Below are positions 54,193 through 64,000 of a DNA stretch of 64,000 nucleotides, one piece after another. The translations under genes were made by a program, and so were the position numbers. Each line of letters begins with the position of its first letter. Positions within the stretch are counted from its first letter, which is position 1. This DNA comes from Aquirufa rosea. GTDB lineage: Bacteria > Bacteroidota > Bacteroidia > Cytophagales > Spirosomataceae. The stretch lies in NCBI RefSeq assembly GCF_004118285.1, contig NZ_SDHY01000001.1, forward strand, positions 124,001 through 188,000, given 5' to 3'. A model generated the notes under the pieces. The model saw only the letters and a list, made by a program, of their open reading frames with translations. It had not been told where the DNA came from and searched no databases.

Positions 54193-55614
54193 TTAATTGA
54201 TTAATTCACCCAGCAATGTACCTGTTGTACAATGAGTAATTTTAACATCAACGAATTTTCCTTTTAGCTCCATGTTTAACTTAGGAAAGACAACAACCTT
54301 ATTATTGTCCGTTCTCCCGTAATGGTGTTCCGATGATTTTTTTGAATCACCTTCTACTAATACACGCTGTATGGTTCCAACCATAAACTGATTTCTGTAT
54401 CCTGAGTGAATTCGCTGTAAATCAATAATTTCCTGCAAACGTCTCTTTTTTACTTCATCTGGTACGTCATCTTTCAATTTCTTTTCTGCTGGGGTTCCTG
54501 GTCTTTCCGAATAAGCAAACATATACCCAAAATCGTATTTTACTTCCTCCATCAATGAAAGCGTATCTTGATGTTCCTCTTCAGTTTCAGAGCAAAAACC
54601 AGCAATTAAATCATGTGAAATCCCACAAGATTCTCCTAATATATGACGTATGGCTTTGATTCGATCCAAATACCATTCTCGGGTATAAGTACGATTCATC
54701 AATTCCAATATACGATTGTTTCCACTCTGTGCAGGCAAATGAATATTCTTACAAATGTTATCATATGCTGCCATGGTGTGTAATACTTCATCCGTAATAT
54801 CTTTAGGATGAGACGTAGAAAAGCGAATTCTCAAGTCTGGATTAGATTGAGCTACCTTTTCTAATAACTGAGCAAAATTGACACTCTGCTGGTTCTCATG
54901 ATTTACCCAATAATAGGAATCTACATTTTGTCCTAAAAGAGTAACTTCGCGATAACCCTCTTTGTATAAATTATCACATTCTTTTAAAATAGAATTTAAA
55001 TCACGAGATCGCTCTCTTCCTCGGGTATATGGAACTACGCAGAAGGAGCACATATTATTACATCCTCTCATGATACTCACAAGTGCATTGACACCATTAG
55101 TATGCAACCTAACCGGTTCAATGTTGCCGTACGTTTCCTCCCTTGATAAAAATACATTGACAGCTTTGTTGCCATCTTCTATTTCCTCTAAAAGTCGTGG
55201 TAAATCACGATAGGCATCTGGACCTGCAATTAAGTCTACAATCTTCTCTTCTTCTAATAACTTCGTTTTTAACCTTTCTGCCATACAACCTAAAATTCCA
55301 ACGGTAATATGTGGGTTTTTAGCCTTGAGTGGTTTGAAGCTTTGTAAACGATTTCTTATTTTCTGCTCCGCATTTTCACGAATAGCACATGTATTTAATA
55401 ATATGGTATCGGCATCTTGAATATTCGATGTAGTAGAATACCCTTGCTCCATTAAAATTGAAGTTACTACCTCTGAATCAGCAAAATTCATTTGGCAGCC
55501 ATAACTTTCCAAATAGATTTTCTTTGAAAATTCTGATTGATTCTGACTAGGAGTAATTCTTGGCTCATCCAATCCCTTTAACTCCTCAGGCGTAATTACT
55601 TTTAAATCTTGCAT
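54193..55614 (-). CDS. miaB: tRNA-2-methylthio-N6-dimethylallyladenosine synthase
   Basis: A 473-residue radical SAM enzyme that adds the methylthio group to i6A37 of tRNAs. The N-terminal methylthiotransferase domain has [11 protein letters not shown] and [13 protein letters not shown]; the radical SAM cluster is [20 protein letters not shown] (C-x3-C-x2-C); a TRAM domain closes the protein. The ATG at 55614 ([12 protein letters not shown]) is preferred over 55638, which adds eight hydrophobic/aromatic residues. The gene starts the run miaB - sigma-54 activator - lptE - TPR - secG. Confidence 0.96.
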   Translation of the reverse strand: MQDLKVITPEELKGLDEPRITPSQNQSEFSKKIYLESYGCQMNFADSEVVTSILMEQGYSTTSNIQDADTILLNTCAIRENAEQKIRNRLQSFKPLKAKNPHITVGILGCMAERLKTKLLEEEKIVDLIAGPDAYRDLPRLLEEIEDGNKAVNVFLSREETYGNIEPVRLHTNGVNALVSIMRGCNNMCSFCVVPYTRGRERSRDLNSILKECDNLYKEGYREVTLLGQNVDSYYWVNHENQQSVNFAQLLEKVAQSNPDLRIRFSTSHPKDITDEVLHTMAAYDNICKNIHLPAQSGNNRILELMNRTYTREWYLDRIKAIRHILGESCGISHDLIAGFCSETEEEHQDTLSLMEEVKYDFGYMFAYSERPGTPAEKKLKDDVPDEVKKRRLQEIIDLQRIHSGYRNQFMVGTIQRVLVEGDSKKSSEHHYGRTDNNKVVVFPKLNMELKGKFVDVKITHCTTGTLLGELIN

Positions 55615-55640
55615 GAAGTATAATAAATTATAATACAAAT

Positions 55641-56318
55641 TTATGACATTTTGTCAGACTTTGTCAATTGTATCTTACCAGAATTTAAAATAATTACTTG
55701 ATCAGATTCATATGTTAAGGCTTCATTATGAGTTACCATGATGATTCTTTGATTCCAATCTCGCTTTAATTCTAAAAACAGATTGTAAAGATTCTCCGCG
55801 TTGCTTTTATCTAGATTTCCCGTGGGTTCGTCGGCCAATAAAATACTTGGTCGATTAATGAGCGCTCTTGCTACAGCAATGCGCTGTTGTTCGCCTCCTG
55901 AAACTTGGCTTGGATATTTTTTAAGAATATCAGTAATACCTAGTTTGTTCACTAGTTTATGAAAAAACTCTTGATCTTCTTTACTAAAGTTACCGCCACG
56001 TATGAACAGAGGAAACTTAATATTTTCTTCACAAGTAAACTCCCCTAATAAATTGTGAAATTGGAATACAAAGCCCATTTTTTGATTTCTAAAAATGTTT
56101 TGTTCTTGATTATCTAAACTGGAGTAGGGAGTACCATCTAAGTAGATTTCACCGGAATTGTAGTTTGTTAGTAAACCTATAATTTGCAATAAAGTACTTT
56201 TTCCAGAGCCGGAGGGGCCAAGAATTGAGATTAATTCATTGTTATTGATGGTAAATGAAATGTTATCCAGAATTAATTGAGTCCCATAGGATTTGGAAAT
56301 ATTTTTTAATTCTAACAT
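55641..56318 (-). CDS. LolD-like ABC transporter ATP-binding protein
   Basis: A 225-residue ATPase of the LolD/MacB class, most likely powering lipoprotein release from the inner membrane. Walker A is GPSGSGKST (34-42), the signature VSGGEQQR, Walker [13 protein letters not shown] and switch His in MVTHNEAL. No permease gene is adjacent, so LolD function is a class-level call. It lies 26 bp upstream of the miaB start on the same strand and diverges from sucC. Confidence 0.88.
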   Translation of the reverse strand: MLELKNISKSYGTQLILDNISFTINNNELISILGPSGSGKSTLLQIIGLLTNYNSGEIYLDGTPYSSLDNQEQNIFRNQKMGFVFQFHNLLGEFTCEENIKFPLFIRGGNFSKEDQEFFHKLVNKLGITDILKKYPSQVSGGEQQRIAVARALINRPSILLADEPTGNLDKSNAENLYNLFLELKRDWNQRIIMVTHNEALTYESDQVIILNSGKIQLTKSDKMS

Positions 56319-56413
56319 TTTTTTGTCTTTTTTTTAGAAAATACGAATGATACAATAAGATTTAAAAAGTTTGGCAAATAAATAGTAATTTCACGAAATA
56401 AAAATTTTGATAA

Positions 56414-57604
56414 ATGAATATTCACGAATACCAAGCAAAAGAAATTTTAAAGAGTTACGGGGTAAGGATTCAGGAGGGTATTGTAATTGACAAGGCAGAA
56501 GAAGCAACCACAGCTGCTGAGGCATTAAAAGCACAAACTGGTACAGGTTGGTTTGTAGTTAAGGCACAGATTCATGCTGGTGGTCGTGGTAAAGGAGGTG
56601 GGGTTAAACTTGCCAAAAACATGGATGAGGTAAAAGAGCGTGTTTCTCAAATTTTGGGAATGCAATTGATTACACACCAAACGGGTCCGGAAGGTAAAAA
56701 AGTTAACAAAGTTTTGATCAGCGAGGACGTATATTATCCTGGTGATTCGGAGCCTAAAGAATTTTATTTATCAATTTTATTGGATCGTGGGCGTGCATGC
56801 AATGTAATCATGGCTTCTACTGAAGGAGGAATGGACATTGAGGAAGTAGCTGAGCACAGTCCAGAGAAAATTATTAAAGAATGGATAGATCCACGTGTTG
56901 GATTACAAGATTTTCAAGCGCGCAAGATTGCCTTTATGTTAGGACTAAGTGGACAGGCATTTAAGGAGATGGTTAAATTTATCCAGTCATTATATAAGGC
57001 TTACGTGGAGACAGATTCTTCCATGTTTGAGATTAACCCTGTGTTGAAAACTTCTGATGATAAAATTCTTGCTGTAGATGCCAAAGTAAATTTAGATGAT
57101 AACGCTTTGTATCGTCATAAAGATTTGGCTGTACTTCGTGATATTACGGAGGAGGATCCTTTAGAAGTAGAAGCTTCTGCCAATGATTTGAACTATGTGA
57201 AGTTAGATGGTAACGTAGGTTGTATGGTGAATGGCGCTGGATTAGCTATGGCGACTATGGATATCATTAAATTGTCAGGTGGAGAACCTGCTAACTTCTT
57301 AGATGTAGGAGGTGGAGCGAATGCAAAAACTGTGGAAGCAGGCTTCCGAATCATTTTGCAAGATCCTAACGTTAAAGCGATTTTGATTAATATTTTTGGA
57401 GGTATAGTTCGTTGTGATCGTGTTGCTAACGGAGTAGTAGAAGCCTACAAAAATATTGGGGAAATTAATGTACCAATCATTGTTCGTTTACAAGGTACTA
57501 ATGCGGAGGAAGGTGCTGCTATCATCAATAATTCTGGCTTGAAGGTTTTCTCAGCAGTTTTATTAAAAGATGCGGCTAAATTGGTATCTGAAGTATTGAA
57601 ATAA
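56414..57604 (+). CDS. sucC: Succinyl-CoA ligase (ADP-forming) subunit beta
   Basis: A 396-residue TCA-cycle subunit with an ATP-grasp domain (about 1-240) and a CoA-ligase domain. Visible are [17 protein letters not shown], the grasp loop [36 protein letters not shown] and [16 protein letters not shown]. The alpha subunit gene (sucD) is not next to it; an FAH-family gene follows after 6 bp. Confidence 0.97.
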   Translation: MNIHEYQAKEILKSYGVRIQEGIVIDKAEEATTAAEALKAQTGTGWFVVKAQIHAGGRGKGGGVKLAKNMDEVKERVSQILGMQLITHQTGPEGKKVNKVLISEDVYYPGDSEPKEFYLSILLDRGRACNVIMASTEGGMDIEEVAEHSPEKIIKEWIDPRVGLQDFQARKIAFMLGLSGQAFKEMVKFIQSLYKAYVETDSSMFEINPVLKTSDDKILAVDAKVNLDDNALYRHKDLAVLRDITEEDPLEVEASANDLNYVKLDGNVGCMVNGAGLAMATMDIIKLSGGEPANFLDVGGGANAKTVEAGFRIILQDPNVKAILINIFGGIVRCDRVANGVVEAYKNIGEINVPIIVRLQGTNAEEGAAIINNSGLKVFSAVLLKDAAKLVSEVLK

Positions 57605-57610
57605 TTGTAG

Positions 57611-58222
57611 ATGAAAATTATCTGTGTAGGAAGAAATTACGTGGATCATATACAGGAACTTTCTAATGAGAGGCCGAAAGATCCGGTTATATTTTTGAAG
57701 CCAGACACGGCATTGTTAGACCAAAACTCGGATTTTTACTATCCGAGTTTTTCTCATGATGTGCACCACGAAATAGAATTAGTATTTCGTATTGGTAAAG
57801 TAGGGAAAAACATTGAAGCAAAATTTGCTCATAAGTATGTAGATGGTATTGGTTTAGGTATAGATTTTACTGCCCGTGATCTACAATCCAAATTGAAAGA
57901 AAAAGGCCTACCCTGGGAGAAGGCAAAAGCTTTTAATGGTTCAGCGTTCGTTTCAGCTATTAGGCCATTACACGAAGGTGAGATCGACACTTCGATTCCT
58001 TTTCATTTGGACATTAATGGAATGACCGTTCAATCAGGAGAAAGCAATCTAATGATTTGGAATATACGTGAATTAATTGCTGATATTTCTCAATACTTTA
58101 CGCTTAAAACGGGTGATTATATTTTTACCGGAACTCCTGCTGGTGTGGGACCCGTGAAAATAGGTGATTGCTTAAGCGGTTATTTGTACTCTGATAAATT
58201 ATTTGATTTAAACATCTCTTAA
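57611..58222 (+). CDS. Fumarylacetoacetate hydrolase family protein
   Basis: A 203-residue FAH-fold hydrolase or decarboxylase. The metal site shows HHEIELVFRIG (Glu-x-Glu), GLGIDFTARDLQ and FTGTPAGVGPVKIGD. The compact size fits the single-domain FAH group, which includes acylpyruvases and oxaloacetate decarboxylases. Being coupled to sucC (6 bp) and bcp (1 bp), a role in central 2-oxoacid metabolism is plausible but not certain. Confidence 0.9.
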   Translation: MKIICVGRNYVDHIQELSNERPKDPVIFLKPDTALLDQNSDFYYPSFSHDVHHEIELVFRIGKVGKNIEAKFAHKYVDGIGLGIDFTARDLQSKLKEKGLPWEKAKAFNGSAFVSAIRPLHEGEIDTSIPFHLDINGMTVQSGESNLMIWNIRELIADISQYFTLKTGDYIFTGTPAGVGPVKIGDCLSGYLYSDKLFDLNIS

Positions 58223-58223
58223 T

Positions 58224-58670
58224 ATGGCTTTACAAATTGGTGATACTGCCCCTACATTTAGTATGGTAGATTCAGATGGTACTTTAGTGGATTTATCCGC
58301 TTTAAAAGGTACCAAAGTTGTTCTTTATTTTTATCCCAAAGATGATACTCCAGGCTGTACTGCACAGGCTTGTAACTTAAATGAAAATCTAGATTATTTA
58401 AGTTCAAAAGGATATAGGGTCATTGGAGTAAGTGTGGATTCCAATGCTGCTCACACTAAGTTTAAGAAAAAGTATAACTTAAATTTTTCTCTATTGGCCG
58501 ATACGGAGCATGAGCTTGTTAATAAATATCATGTTTGGGTAGAAAAGTCTATGTATGGTAAAACATATATGGGTACTGCCAGAACTACTTTTTTAATTGA
58601 CGAAAACGGAATTATTACTGATATTATCTCAAAAGTGGATACCAAAAATCATAGTTCTCAAATCCACTAA
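58224..58670 (+). CDS. bcp: Thioredoxin-dependent peroxiredoxin, Bcp/PrxQ type
   Basis: A 148-residue thiol peroxidase. The peroxidatic Cys is in PKDDTPGCTAQACNLNENL, with the second Cys five residues later as the resolving Cys of atypical 2-Cys PrxQ. The C-terminal RTTFLIDENGIITDIISKV is typical. It lies 1 bp after the FAH gene and 7 bp before the split transketolase. Confidence 0.95.
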   Translation: MALQIGDTAPTFSMVDSDGTLVDLSALKGTKVVLYFYPKDDTPGCTAQACNLNENLDYLSSKGYRVIGVSVDSNAAHTKFKKKYNLNFSLLADTEHELVNKYHVWVEKSMYGKTYMGTARTTFLIDENGIITDIISKVDTKNHSSQIH

Positions 58671-58677
58671 CATTTTT

Positions 58678-59535
58678 ATGCAAACACAAGAATTAAAAAA
58701 TATTGCTAGCCAAGTACGTAGAGATATTCTACGTCAAGTGCATGCTTGCCAATCTGGACATCCAGGTGGTTCATTAGGTTGTACCGATTTATTAGTTGAA
58801 TTGTATTTCAATTCCATGAAATTAGCTACTGATGCCCAAGGTAAAGTAGTTTTTAATATGTCCGGGGCCAACGAAGATATATTTTATTTATCTAATGGCC
58901 ACATTTCTCCACTTATTTACAGTGTATTGGCAAGAAGAGGATATTTTCCCGTTCAAGAATTAAAGACTTTCAGACAATTAAATTCTCGCCTTCAGGGTCA
59001 TCCTACTCCTCATGAGCATTTGGAAGGTATTCGAATTGCCTCAGGTTCATTAGGGCAAGGCTTAAGTGTGGCGATTGGTACAGCTCAAGCCAAAAAATTA
59101 TCCAAAGATACTTCCACAGTATTTTGTCTAATGGGTGATGGTGAACAAAATGAAGGTCAAGTATGGGAGGCAGCCATGTATGCACCGCATCATCAAGTGG
59201 ATAATTTGATTGCCTTTATTGATGAGAATGGTCAACAAATTGATGGACCCACAGCTAAGGTTATGAATAATCGTGACTTAGAAGCTAAATACAAGGCATT
59301 TGGCTGGCAAGTACTTCGAATGAATGGTAATGATATGGAGGAAGTTCAAGCTACAGTAGCAAAGGCAAAGTCAATGCTCAGTCAAGGCTCTCCAATTATG
59401 GTGTTAATGCATACTGAAATGGGTGCTGGAGTTGACTTTATGATGGGAAGTCATAAGTGGCATGGAGTAGCACCAAACGATCAGCAATTAGCTGACGCTT
59501 TAGCACAATTAAATGAAACTTTAGGCGACTATTAA
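58678..59535 (+). CDS. Transketolase N-terminal subunit
   Basis: A 285-residue TPP-binding half of a split transketolase. Features are the N-terminal CQSGHPGGSLGCTDLLVEL, the TPP motif GDGEQNEGQVWEAAMYA and DENGQQIDG. The ATG at 58678 lies just after bcp; the in-frame ATG at 58597 would overlap bcp and add 27 unrelated residues. The C-terminal subunit follows 9 bp downstream, so the pair makes one enzyme of the pentose phosphate pathway. Confidence 0.95.
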   Translation: MQTQELKNIASQVRRDILRQVHACQSGHPGGSLGCTDLLVELYFNSMKLATDAQGKVVFNMSGANEDIFYLSNGHISPLIYSVLARRGYFPVQELKTFRQLNSRLQGHPTPHEHLEGIRIASGSLGQGLSVAIGTAQAKKLSKDTSTVFCLMGDGEQNEGQVWEAAMYAPHHQVDNLIAFIDENGQQIDGPTAKVMNNRDLEAKYKAFGWQVLRMNGNDMEEVQATVAKAKSMLSQGSPIMVLMHTEMGAGVDFMMGSHKWHGVAPNDQQLADALAQLNETLGDY

Positions 59536-59544
59536 TAAATTACA

Positions 59545-60495
59545 ATGAAGTTTACTTACGAAACAAAAAAAGATACTCGTTCAGGCTTTGGAGCAGGAAT
59601 GGAATATTTGAGTCAAAATAACCCTAAAGTGGTAGCTTTGTGTGCTGATTTAATTGGCTCTTTAAAATTGGAAGGTTTTATCAAAAATAGCCCTGACCGT
59701 TTTTTTCAAACTGGTATTGCCGAGGCCAATATGATCGGTATTTCCGCGGGTTTAGCTGTTGGAGGGTATATTCCTTACGCTACAACCTTTGCTAATTTTG
59801 GAACAGGTCGCGTGTATGACCAAATACGTCAATCAGTAGCATATTCTGGTAAAAATGTGAAGATTTGTTGTTCACATGCTGGCTTAACACTAGGTGAAGA
59901 CGGAGCGACTCACCAGATTTTAGAAGACATTGGATTAATGAAGATGCTTCCGGGTATGGTGGTAATAAATCCTTGTGATTATAACCAAACTAAGGCTGCT
60001 ACCATTGCCATTGCGGATTATGATGGCCCAGTATATTTACGTTTTGGTCGTCCGGTAGTACCCGTATTTACTCCTGAAAATCAAAAATTTGAAATAGGCA
60101 AAGCCATACATTTGATAGAAGGTACGGATGTTACTATTTTAGCAACAGGCCATTTGGTATGGGAAGCTATTCAAGCCGCGGAAATTCTTGAAGAAAAGGG
60201 TATCAAAGCGGATGTATTGAATATACATACGATTAAGCCATTAGATACAGATGCAATCTTAACCTCTATTTCTAAAACTTCTTGTGTGGTAACAGCTGAA
60301 GAACATCAAATTAACGGTGGTTTAGGAGATTCAGTGGCCCAATTTTTGGCACTTAACCGTCCAACTCCACAAGAATTTGTGGGAGTAAATGACTCTTTCG
60401 GAGAGTCAGGTAAACCAGCCGATTTGATGGAAAAATATGGTTTAAACGCAGCTGCTATCGTTGAGAAATCAATGAAAGTAATAGCAAGAAAATAG
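59545..60495 (+). CDS. Transketolase C-terminal subunit
   Basis: A 316-residue pyrimidine-binding and C-terminal half of the split transketolase: GIAEANMIGISAGLAVGGYI (with the catalytic Glu), SHAGLTLGEDGATHQ, LRFGRPVVPVF, then a C-terminal domain with HTIKPLDTDAI and EEHQINGGLGD. Encoded directly after the N-terminal subunit. It ends 1 bp from the opposite-strand barrel gene, with no terminator visible between. Confidence 0.95.
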   Translation: MKFTYETKKDTRSGFGAGMEYLSQNNPKVVALCADLIGSLKLEGFIKNSPDRFFQTGIAEANMIGISAGLAVGGYIPYATTFANFGTGRVYDQIRQSVAYSGKNVKICCSHAGLTLGEDGATHQILEDIGLMKMLPGMVVINPCDYNQTKAATIAIADYDGPVYLRFGRPVVPVFTPENQKFEIGKAIHLIEGTDVTILATGHLVWEAIQAAEILEEKGIKADVLNIHTIKPLDTDAILTSISKTSCVVTAEEHQINGGLGDSVAQFLALNRPTPQEFVGVNDSFGESGKPADLMEKYGLNAAAIVEKSMKVIARK

Positions 60496-60496
60496 A

Positions 60497-62779
60497 TTAG
60501 AAAGGATATCCAATACCTATATTGAATTCAATTGGGTTCTCACCACTACTAAATGATGTTTTGGAGAGGACCCATTTTTCATTAGTCTGTTTGGCTGGAT
60601 TAATCACCTTAGTGGCTAAGTCCAATCGTAAGAGGAAATAGGAGAAATCCCAACGAAGACCAAAGCCTGTACCAACAGCTATTTGGTTATAGAAACTGTC
60701 AAAGCTAAAATATCCGTCTTTCACTCCCTTTGAATTGGCAAATGTCCAAATATTACCAGCATCAACAAAAAAGGCTCCATTCATAATTCCAAATAATTGA
60801 AACATTCTAAAACGGTATTCCAAGGAAGACTCTATTAAGATACTTCCCGGTTGTTCAATTAAGTTACCAATAGAATTATAAGATCCAGGCCCTAAACGCC
60901 TTGGTTTCCAAGCACGTAAGCTACTTGGTCCTCCAATAAAGAAGTTTTTTTCATATGGTAATTGAAAATCATTTTCTTCCCCGTAAGCATATGCTAATCC
61001 ACCTAAAAATTTAAATGCTAATTGCGACTTCCTATTTACGCCCAACATTTTATATCTTCTGTAATCGAAATTAAATCTTAAAAATCGATAAAACTGAATA
61101 TTTTCACTACTACCTAGAATGTTTTCGATAAATGTAATCTTCTTTGAATTGATTAAATTCAATGTACTTCCACCAGATTCAATTCCAATTTGAAAAGATT
61201 CTCCAGCCTGGAGTTCATTACTTGGTAAGAAGCTTCGATAATTGTAGTTGAAATGAATACTAGAAACAAAACTTGGATTAAAACTTCTATACAAGTTATT
61301 TCCTTGAAGCCTTAACTCCTCTAAATAATTTCTAAATGCCGTAGAGGTAGCCGTTTCAGGATAATTGGTATTTAATATATTTAAGTCTAACAAAGAAAAT
61401 TGAAATGATTTGTAGGGAGACTTTCTCCATTGATATCTCTGAAAAATCTTAAAATTGGTCCTCAAATATTCGGGACGATTGATGTAGTCATATCCAAATC
61501 CTATTTGAGTTTGAGAAGCATAAAGTGCACCTAACTGCTTTCTAATATTGCTCGGAAGAAACAATTTTGGGAAATTTAAAGTAGTACTTAAATTAACTTC
61601 TAGGTTTTTTCTTGCTTGGTCCGTATTAATAAATCCAGCTTGGGCTTCAAAACCTATTCTAGCTGAAAAATCTAAATAATCCAAGCTTGAAAATACCCTT
61701 CTCACTTTAAATGAATTAGTTAAAAATGGTCCCGGAATTCCTCTAAAGACACTTCCTCCTAATTCAGAAGAAAAATTAAATTTCTCATTGGGTACCAATT
61801 CGACCTTAGGAAACACTCGAGTAGAGGAGGTGTCGAACTTAATGGATACGGATTTGAATTGGTCAGACGAATAGATGTTTTGTAAGCTCTGGTTGAGTTG
61901 ATCTACCGAATACAAATCACCTTCTTTAAAAGTTATTAATTTTGATAAAGCGGTTGTATTTAATACATCAATGTTGGAAGAATCTGCATATTGATTATTA
62001 ATGAAACTTGATTTACCAAAACGGAATAATCGATCATATAATCGATTTACGTTGTTTTCTTTGAAATCAGGAATCTTATATATGATCCCTACCCTTAAAA
62101 GGCTACTGTCTATTAAATCATTTAATTTCAACCCAACAGCTTCGTTGGAAAAATAGAAATACCCTTGATTCTTAAAGTAGTGACTAATATTTTCTCTTTC
62201 TTTTCTTAATATTTCGAGGCTTAATCTATCATTAGGTTTTATCAAGCTTTCTTTGGTATAATAGGACTCGAATTTTTTATTCAGTAGTGGATTGTCTATT
62301 AAAAATGAATCTCTCTTAGAAAACAGACTTAAATCATTTTCTTCAATCGTGAAGGTCACATTTACCAATTTATTAAAACGATCTACGGTGTCTAAATCTA
62401 ATCGAATTAGATTACTTAAAAAGCCATTATTTCTGTAATATCTATAAAGAGCCTCTTTTGCGTTTTCAAGATTTTGTTTATTACTACTAGGATTAGGTGT
62501 GTTAAAAAGTTGAATGAAAGCAGGTGACTTTCCTAGCGAATCCCTAATTTTTCTTTTGCTTTCAAAATATCCGTAAACTTTTGGTGAAAATAATCTTACA
62601 TAAGATTCCTTCAAACCAGGTATATTTGTTCTTAAATCTTCTTTGGAGATTAACCTATTCCCTTGAATATCGATTCGGTTTATTTTGTATTCAGTAAACT
62701 TGAATTGACGGAATCCTTTGCAGGATAGAAATAATACCTGAATGATAAATAATCCGATAAATAATTTTATTGATTTCAA
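60497..62779 (-). CDS. BamA/TamA-family outer-membrane protein (lipoprotein-type signal)
   Basis: A 760-residue outer-membrane protein of the Omp85 superfamily. It starts with a signal ending FLSCKG (possible lipobox, Cys20), then POTRA-like domains (about 30-330: KINRIDIQGNRLISKEDL, ALYRYYRNNGFLSNLIRL), and a barrel (about 340-760) with LPYEKNFFIGGPSSLRAWKPRRLGPG, the conserved G-G-x-x-S-x-R barrel motif, and a C-terminal Phe (IGIGYPF). The start is TTG: an in-frame TAA lies only 9 bp upstream, so no ATG is possible. This is an accessory copy rather than the main BamA. It is divergent from the TrmH gene with 3 bp between the start codons. Confidence 0.9.
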   Translation of the reverse strand: MKSIKLFIGLFIIQVLFLSCKGFRQFKFTEYKINRIDIQGNRLISKEDLRTNIPGLKESYVRLFSPKVYGYFESKRKIRDSLGKSPAFIQLFNTPNPSSNKQNLENAKEALYRYYRNNGFLSNLIRLDLDTVDRFNKLVNVTFTIEENDLSLFSKRDSFLIDNPLLNKKFESYYTKESLIKPNDRLSLEILRKERENISHYFKNQGYFYFSNEAVGLKLNDLIDSSLLRVGIIYKIPDFKENNVNRLYDRLFRFGKSSFINNQYADSSNIDVLNTTALSKLITFKEGDLYSVDQLNQSLQNIYSSDQFKSVSIKFDTSSTRVFPKVELVPNEKFNFSSELGGSVFRGIPGPFLTNSFKVRRVFSSLDYLDFSARIGFEAQAGFINTDQARKNLEVNLSTTLNFPKLFLPSNIRKQLGALYASQTQIGFGYDYINRPEYLRTNFKIFQRYQWRKSPYKSFQFSLLDLNILNTNYPETATSTAFRNYLEELRLQGNNLYRSFNPSFVSSIHFNYNYRSFLPSNELQAGESFQIGIESGGSTLNLINSKKITFIENILGSSENIQFYRFLRFNFDYRRYKMLGVNRKSQLAFKFLGGLAYAYGEENDFQLPYEKNFFIGGPSSLRAWKPRRLGPGSYNSIGNLIEQPGSILIESSLEYRFRMFQLFGIMNGAFFVDAGNIWTFANSKGVKDGYFSFDSFYNQIAVGTGFGLRWDFSYFLLRLDLATKVINPAKQTNEKWVLSKTSFSSGENPIEFNIGIGYPF

Positions 62780-62782
62780 AAG

Positions 62783-63511
62783 ATGTTAACGAATAAACAA
62801 ATAAAGTTAATTAATTCTCTACATTCTAAAAAAGGAAGAACAGAGAATGGATTATTTTTAGTGGAAGGGGAAAAGGGCATTTTGGAGGTTCTTGATTCTT
62901 CATACCAGATAGAATTTTTAGTGATAAATGAAGATTATGCCCATCAATTTTCATCTATAAAACAGTCCATATATTTTTTGCCCAAAAACGAAATTACCAA
63001 GCTAAGTACCTTAACTATAAATCAATTTGGAATAGCGGTTGTCAAGATGAAAAATTTAATTTCTTTTGAAACGCTAAATCCATATGTTTTAGTCTTAGAT
63101 GGAGTAAGGGATCCTGGTAATTTAGGAACAATCATTAGAATTTGTGATTGGTATGGAATTGATCAAATAGTGTTATCAGCTGATTGTACGGAGTTTTACA
63201 ATCCTAAAGTTATATCGGCTACCATGGGTTCCTTTAAACGAGTGAAATGTTTATATACTGATTTACCTGCATTTCTAACATCTCATCCTAATTATTCAAT
63301 TCTGGGTGCTGATTTGGATGGAGAGAATATTCATGCTTTTGAATTCCCAGATAGAGCATTCTTGATTATGGGTAGTGAATCCCACGGGATAAGAGAGGAT
63401 CTGCACAATATTATTCAGCAAAAAATCACAATTCCAAGATATGGTGGAGCCGAATCACTAAATGTAGCTATTTCTACAGGTATTATTTTAGATAACCTTA
63501 AGAGAAATTAA
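62783..63511 (+). CDS. TrmH/SpoU-family RNA 2'-O-methyltransferase
   Basis: A 242-residue SPOUT methyltransferase. Residues about 1-85 form a substrate-binding domain (LFLVEGEKGILEVL). The knotted domain has motif 1 VRDPGNLGTIIRICDWYGI, motif 2 LIMGSESHGIRED and motif 3 IPRYGGAESLNVAISTGI. The target may be rRNA or tRNA and cannot be assigned. It ends overlapping the queuosine-precursor transporter gene by 4 bp. Confidence 0.93.
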   Translation: MLTNKQIKLINSLHSKKGRTENGLFLVEGEKGILEVLDSSYQIEFLVINEDYAHQFSSIKQSIYFLPKNEITKLSTLTINQFGIAVVKMKNLISFETLNPYVLVLDGVRDPGNLGTIIRICDWYGIDQIVLSADCTEFYNPKVISATMGSFKRVKCLYTDLPAFLTSHPNYSILGADLDGENIHAFEFPDRAFLIMGSESHGIREDLHNIIQQKITIPRYGGAESLNVAISTGIILDNLKRN

Positions 63512-64000
63512 TTTTTTTCCTTTTTTAGGTATAGCTCAATGAGGTAATGTGCCAAATACAGAACGGGAGTAAATAAGATAGCTATAAAAAATTTGTATAA
63601 ATAGTTGTTCAAAGAGACATTCATCCATTGGCCTAAAGTCCAGTTACCAAAAAAATAAAAGGCGATACCAATCACTAAAACACTATCAATCAATTGGGAA
63701 AGAAGGGTAGAGCCTGTCGCTCTCAACCAAATGTACTTCTGGCCGGTTCTATTTTTAATCTTTTCAAAAATGATCGCATCAAACATTTGACTCACTAAAA
63801 AGGCAGTTAGTGATCCCGTAATAATTCCTAAACCTTGTCTGAAAATCTTAGAAAAAGACAGATTGATATCAAAGTTGCTGGAATTGTTTACTTGGAGCCA
63901 AAAATCAGCAGGGACTAATAGGGTAGCCAAATAAATGATTAAAAAGGAATAAGCGATAAATAAGGCAGTAGTGTAGGAGATAAAACGAACGCCCTTTTTG
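63508..64000 (-). CDS. Queuosine-precursor transporter, VUT/YhhQ family (5' end outside window)
   Basis: An inner-membrane carrier of the PF02592 (YhhQ) type that imports queuosine precursors such as preQ0/preQ1. The frame stays open from 63930 to the right edge (reading RFISYTTALFIAYSFLIIYLATLL), so the first residues shown are not the true N-terminus; the apparent start at 63930 is only an internal TTG. Family features are TGSLTAFLVSQMFDAIIFEKIK, WLRATGSTLLSQLIDSVLVI and a hydrophobic last helix. With queD at 12.5 kb it suggests both making and taking up queuosine precursors. Confidence 0.88.
   Translation of the reverse strand, partial: KKGVRFISYTTALFIAYSFLIIYLATLLVPADFWLQVNNSSNFDINLSFSKIFRQGLGIITGSLTAFLVSQMFDAIIFEKIKNRTGQKYIWLRATGSTLLSQLIDSVLVIGIAFYFFGNWTLGQWMNVSLNNYLYKFFIAILFTPVLYLAHYLIELYLKKEKN

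Overview
The window looks like a chromosomal segment of a free-living Bacteroidota bacterium, most likely of the order Cytophagales. It is AT-rich. It carries a SusC/SusD outer-membrane nutrient-uptake pair, and its -7 promoter elements have the phylum-specific form TAnnTTTG. The gene order miaB - sigma-54 regulator - lptE - secG - groES - groEL is also, from memory, a Bacteroidota arrangement. Start sites lack strong Shine-Dalgarno sequences. I see no rRNA, prophage, insertion sequence, plasmid gene or CRISPR array, so this is mostly housekeeping DNA with one accessory nutrient locus at the left end.

Layout. 1-7.7 kb: an amino-acid permease (cut by the window edge) diverges from an ECF sigma factor - tiny ORF - susC - susD - DUF6807 locus; a tandem palindromic operator lies between them. 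7.7-12.9 kb: MBL/beta-CASP nuclease, accA, HAD phosphatase, plsC, then lpxB and queD on the opposite strand (fatty acid, phospholipid, lipid A, queuosine). 13-19.8 kb: hldD, a glycosyltransferase, hemL, yidC, pyrG. 19.9-26.1 kb: an AddA-like helicase-nuclease, an NlpC/P60 lipoprotein, and the two enzymes of the carboxynorspermidine/carboxyspermidine polyamine route. 26.1-31.8 kb: tRNA-Ala(GGC), a small outer-membrane protein, hisC-hisD-hisG, and the pyruvate dehydrogenase E2 gene. 31.9-38.4 kb: lepA, aminopeptidase P, a methyltransferase, a DUF1080 protein, a 47-residue conserved small protein, hisS. 38.5-46.3 kb: pgi, a GH25 lysozyme and a peroxiredoxin in one operon, an unusual 143-nt tRNA-like RNA gene, an Lrp regulator, a lone sufB, a PLP desulfhydrase/deaminase, an RluD-family enzyme, a GNAT enzyme. 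46.3-56.3 kb: two MFS transporters, a nucleotidase, groEL/groES, secG, a small TPR-like protein, lptE, a sigma-54 activator, miaB, lolD. 56.4-64 kb: sucC, an FAH-family hydrolase, Bcp, a split transketolase, a BamA/TamA-like barrel, a TrmH-family methyltransferase and a queuosine-precursor transporter cut by the right edge.

How it fits together. Envelope building is spread through the window: lpxB, hldD, lptE, yidC, secG, lolD and the BamA-like protein. The SusCD locus is the only clear nutrient-acquisition module. Its signalling chain appears reduced: the ECF sigma is present, but SusC has no STN signalling domain and a 64-codon ORF sits where a FecR anti-sigma gene would be.

The most unusual object is the 143-nt RNA at 41689-41831 on the minus strand. 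It has a tRNA acceptor stem, D arm, canonical T arm, a consensus promoter and a rho-independent terminator, but a roughly 74-nt insertion in the variable region. I do not recognise it as a known family.
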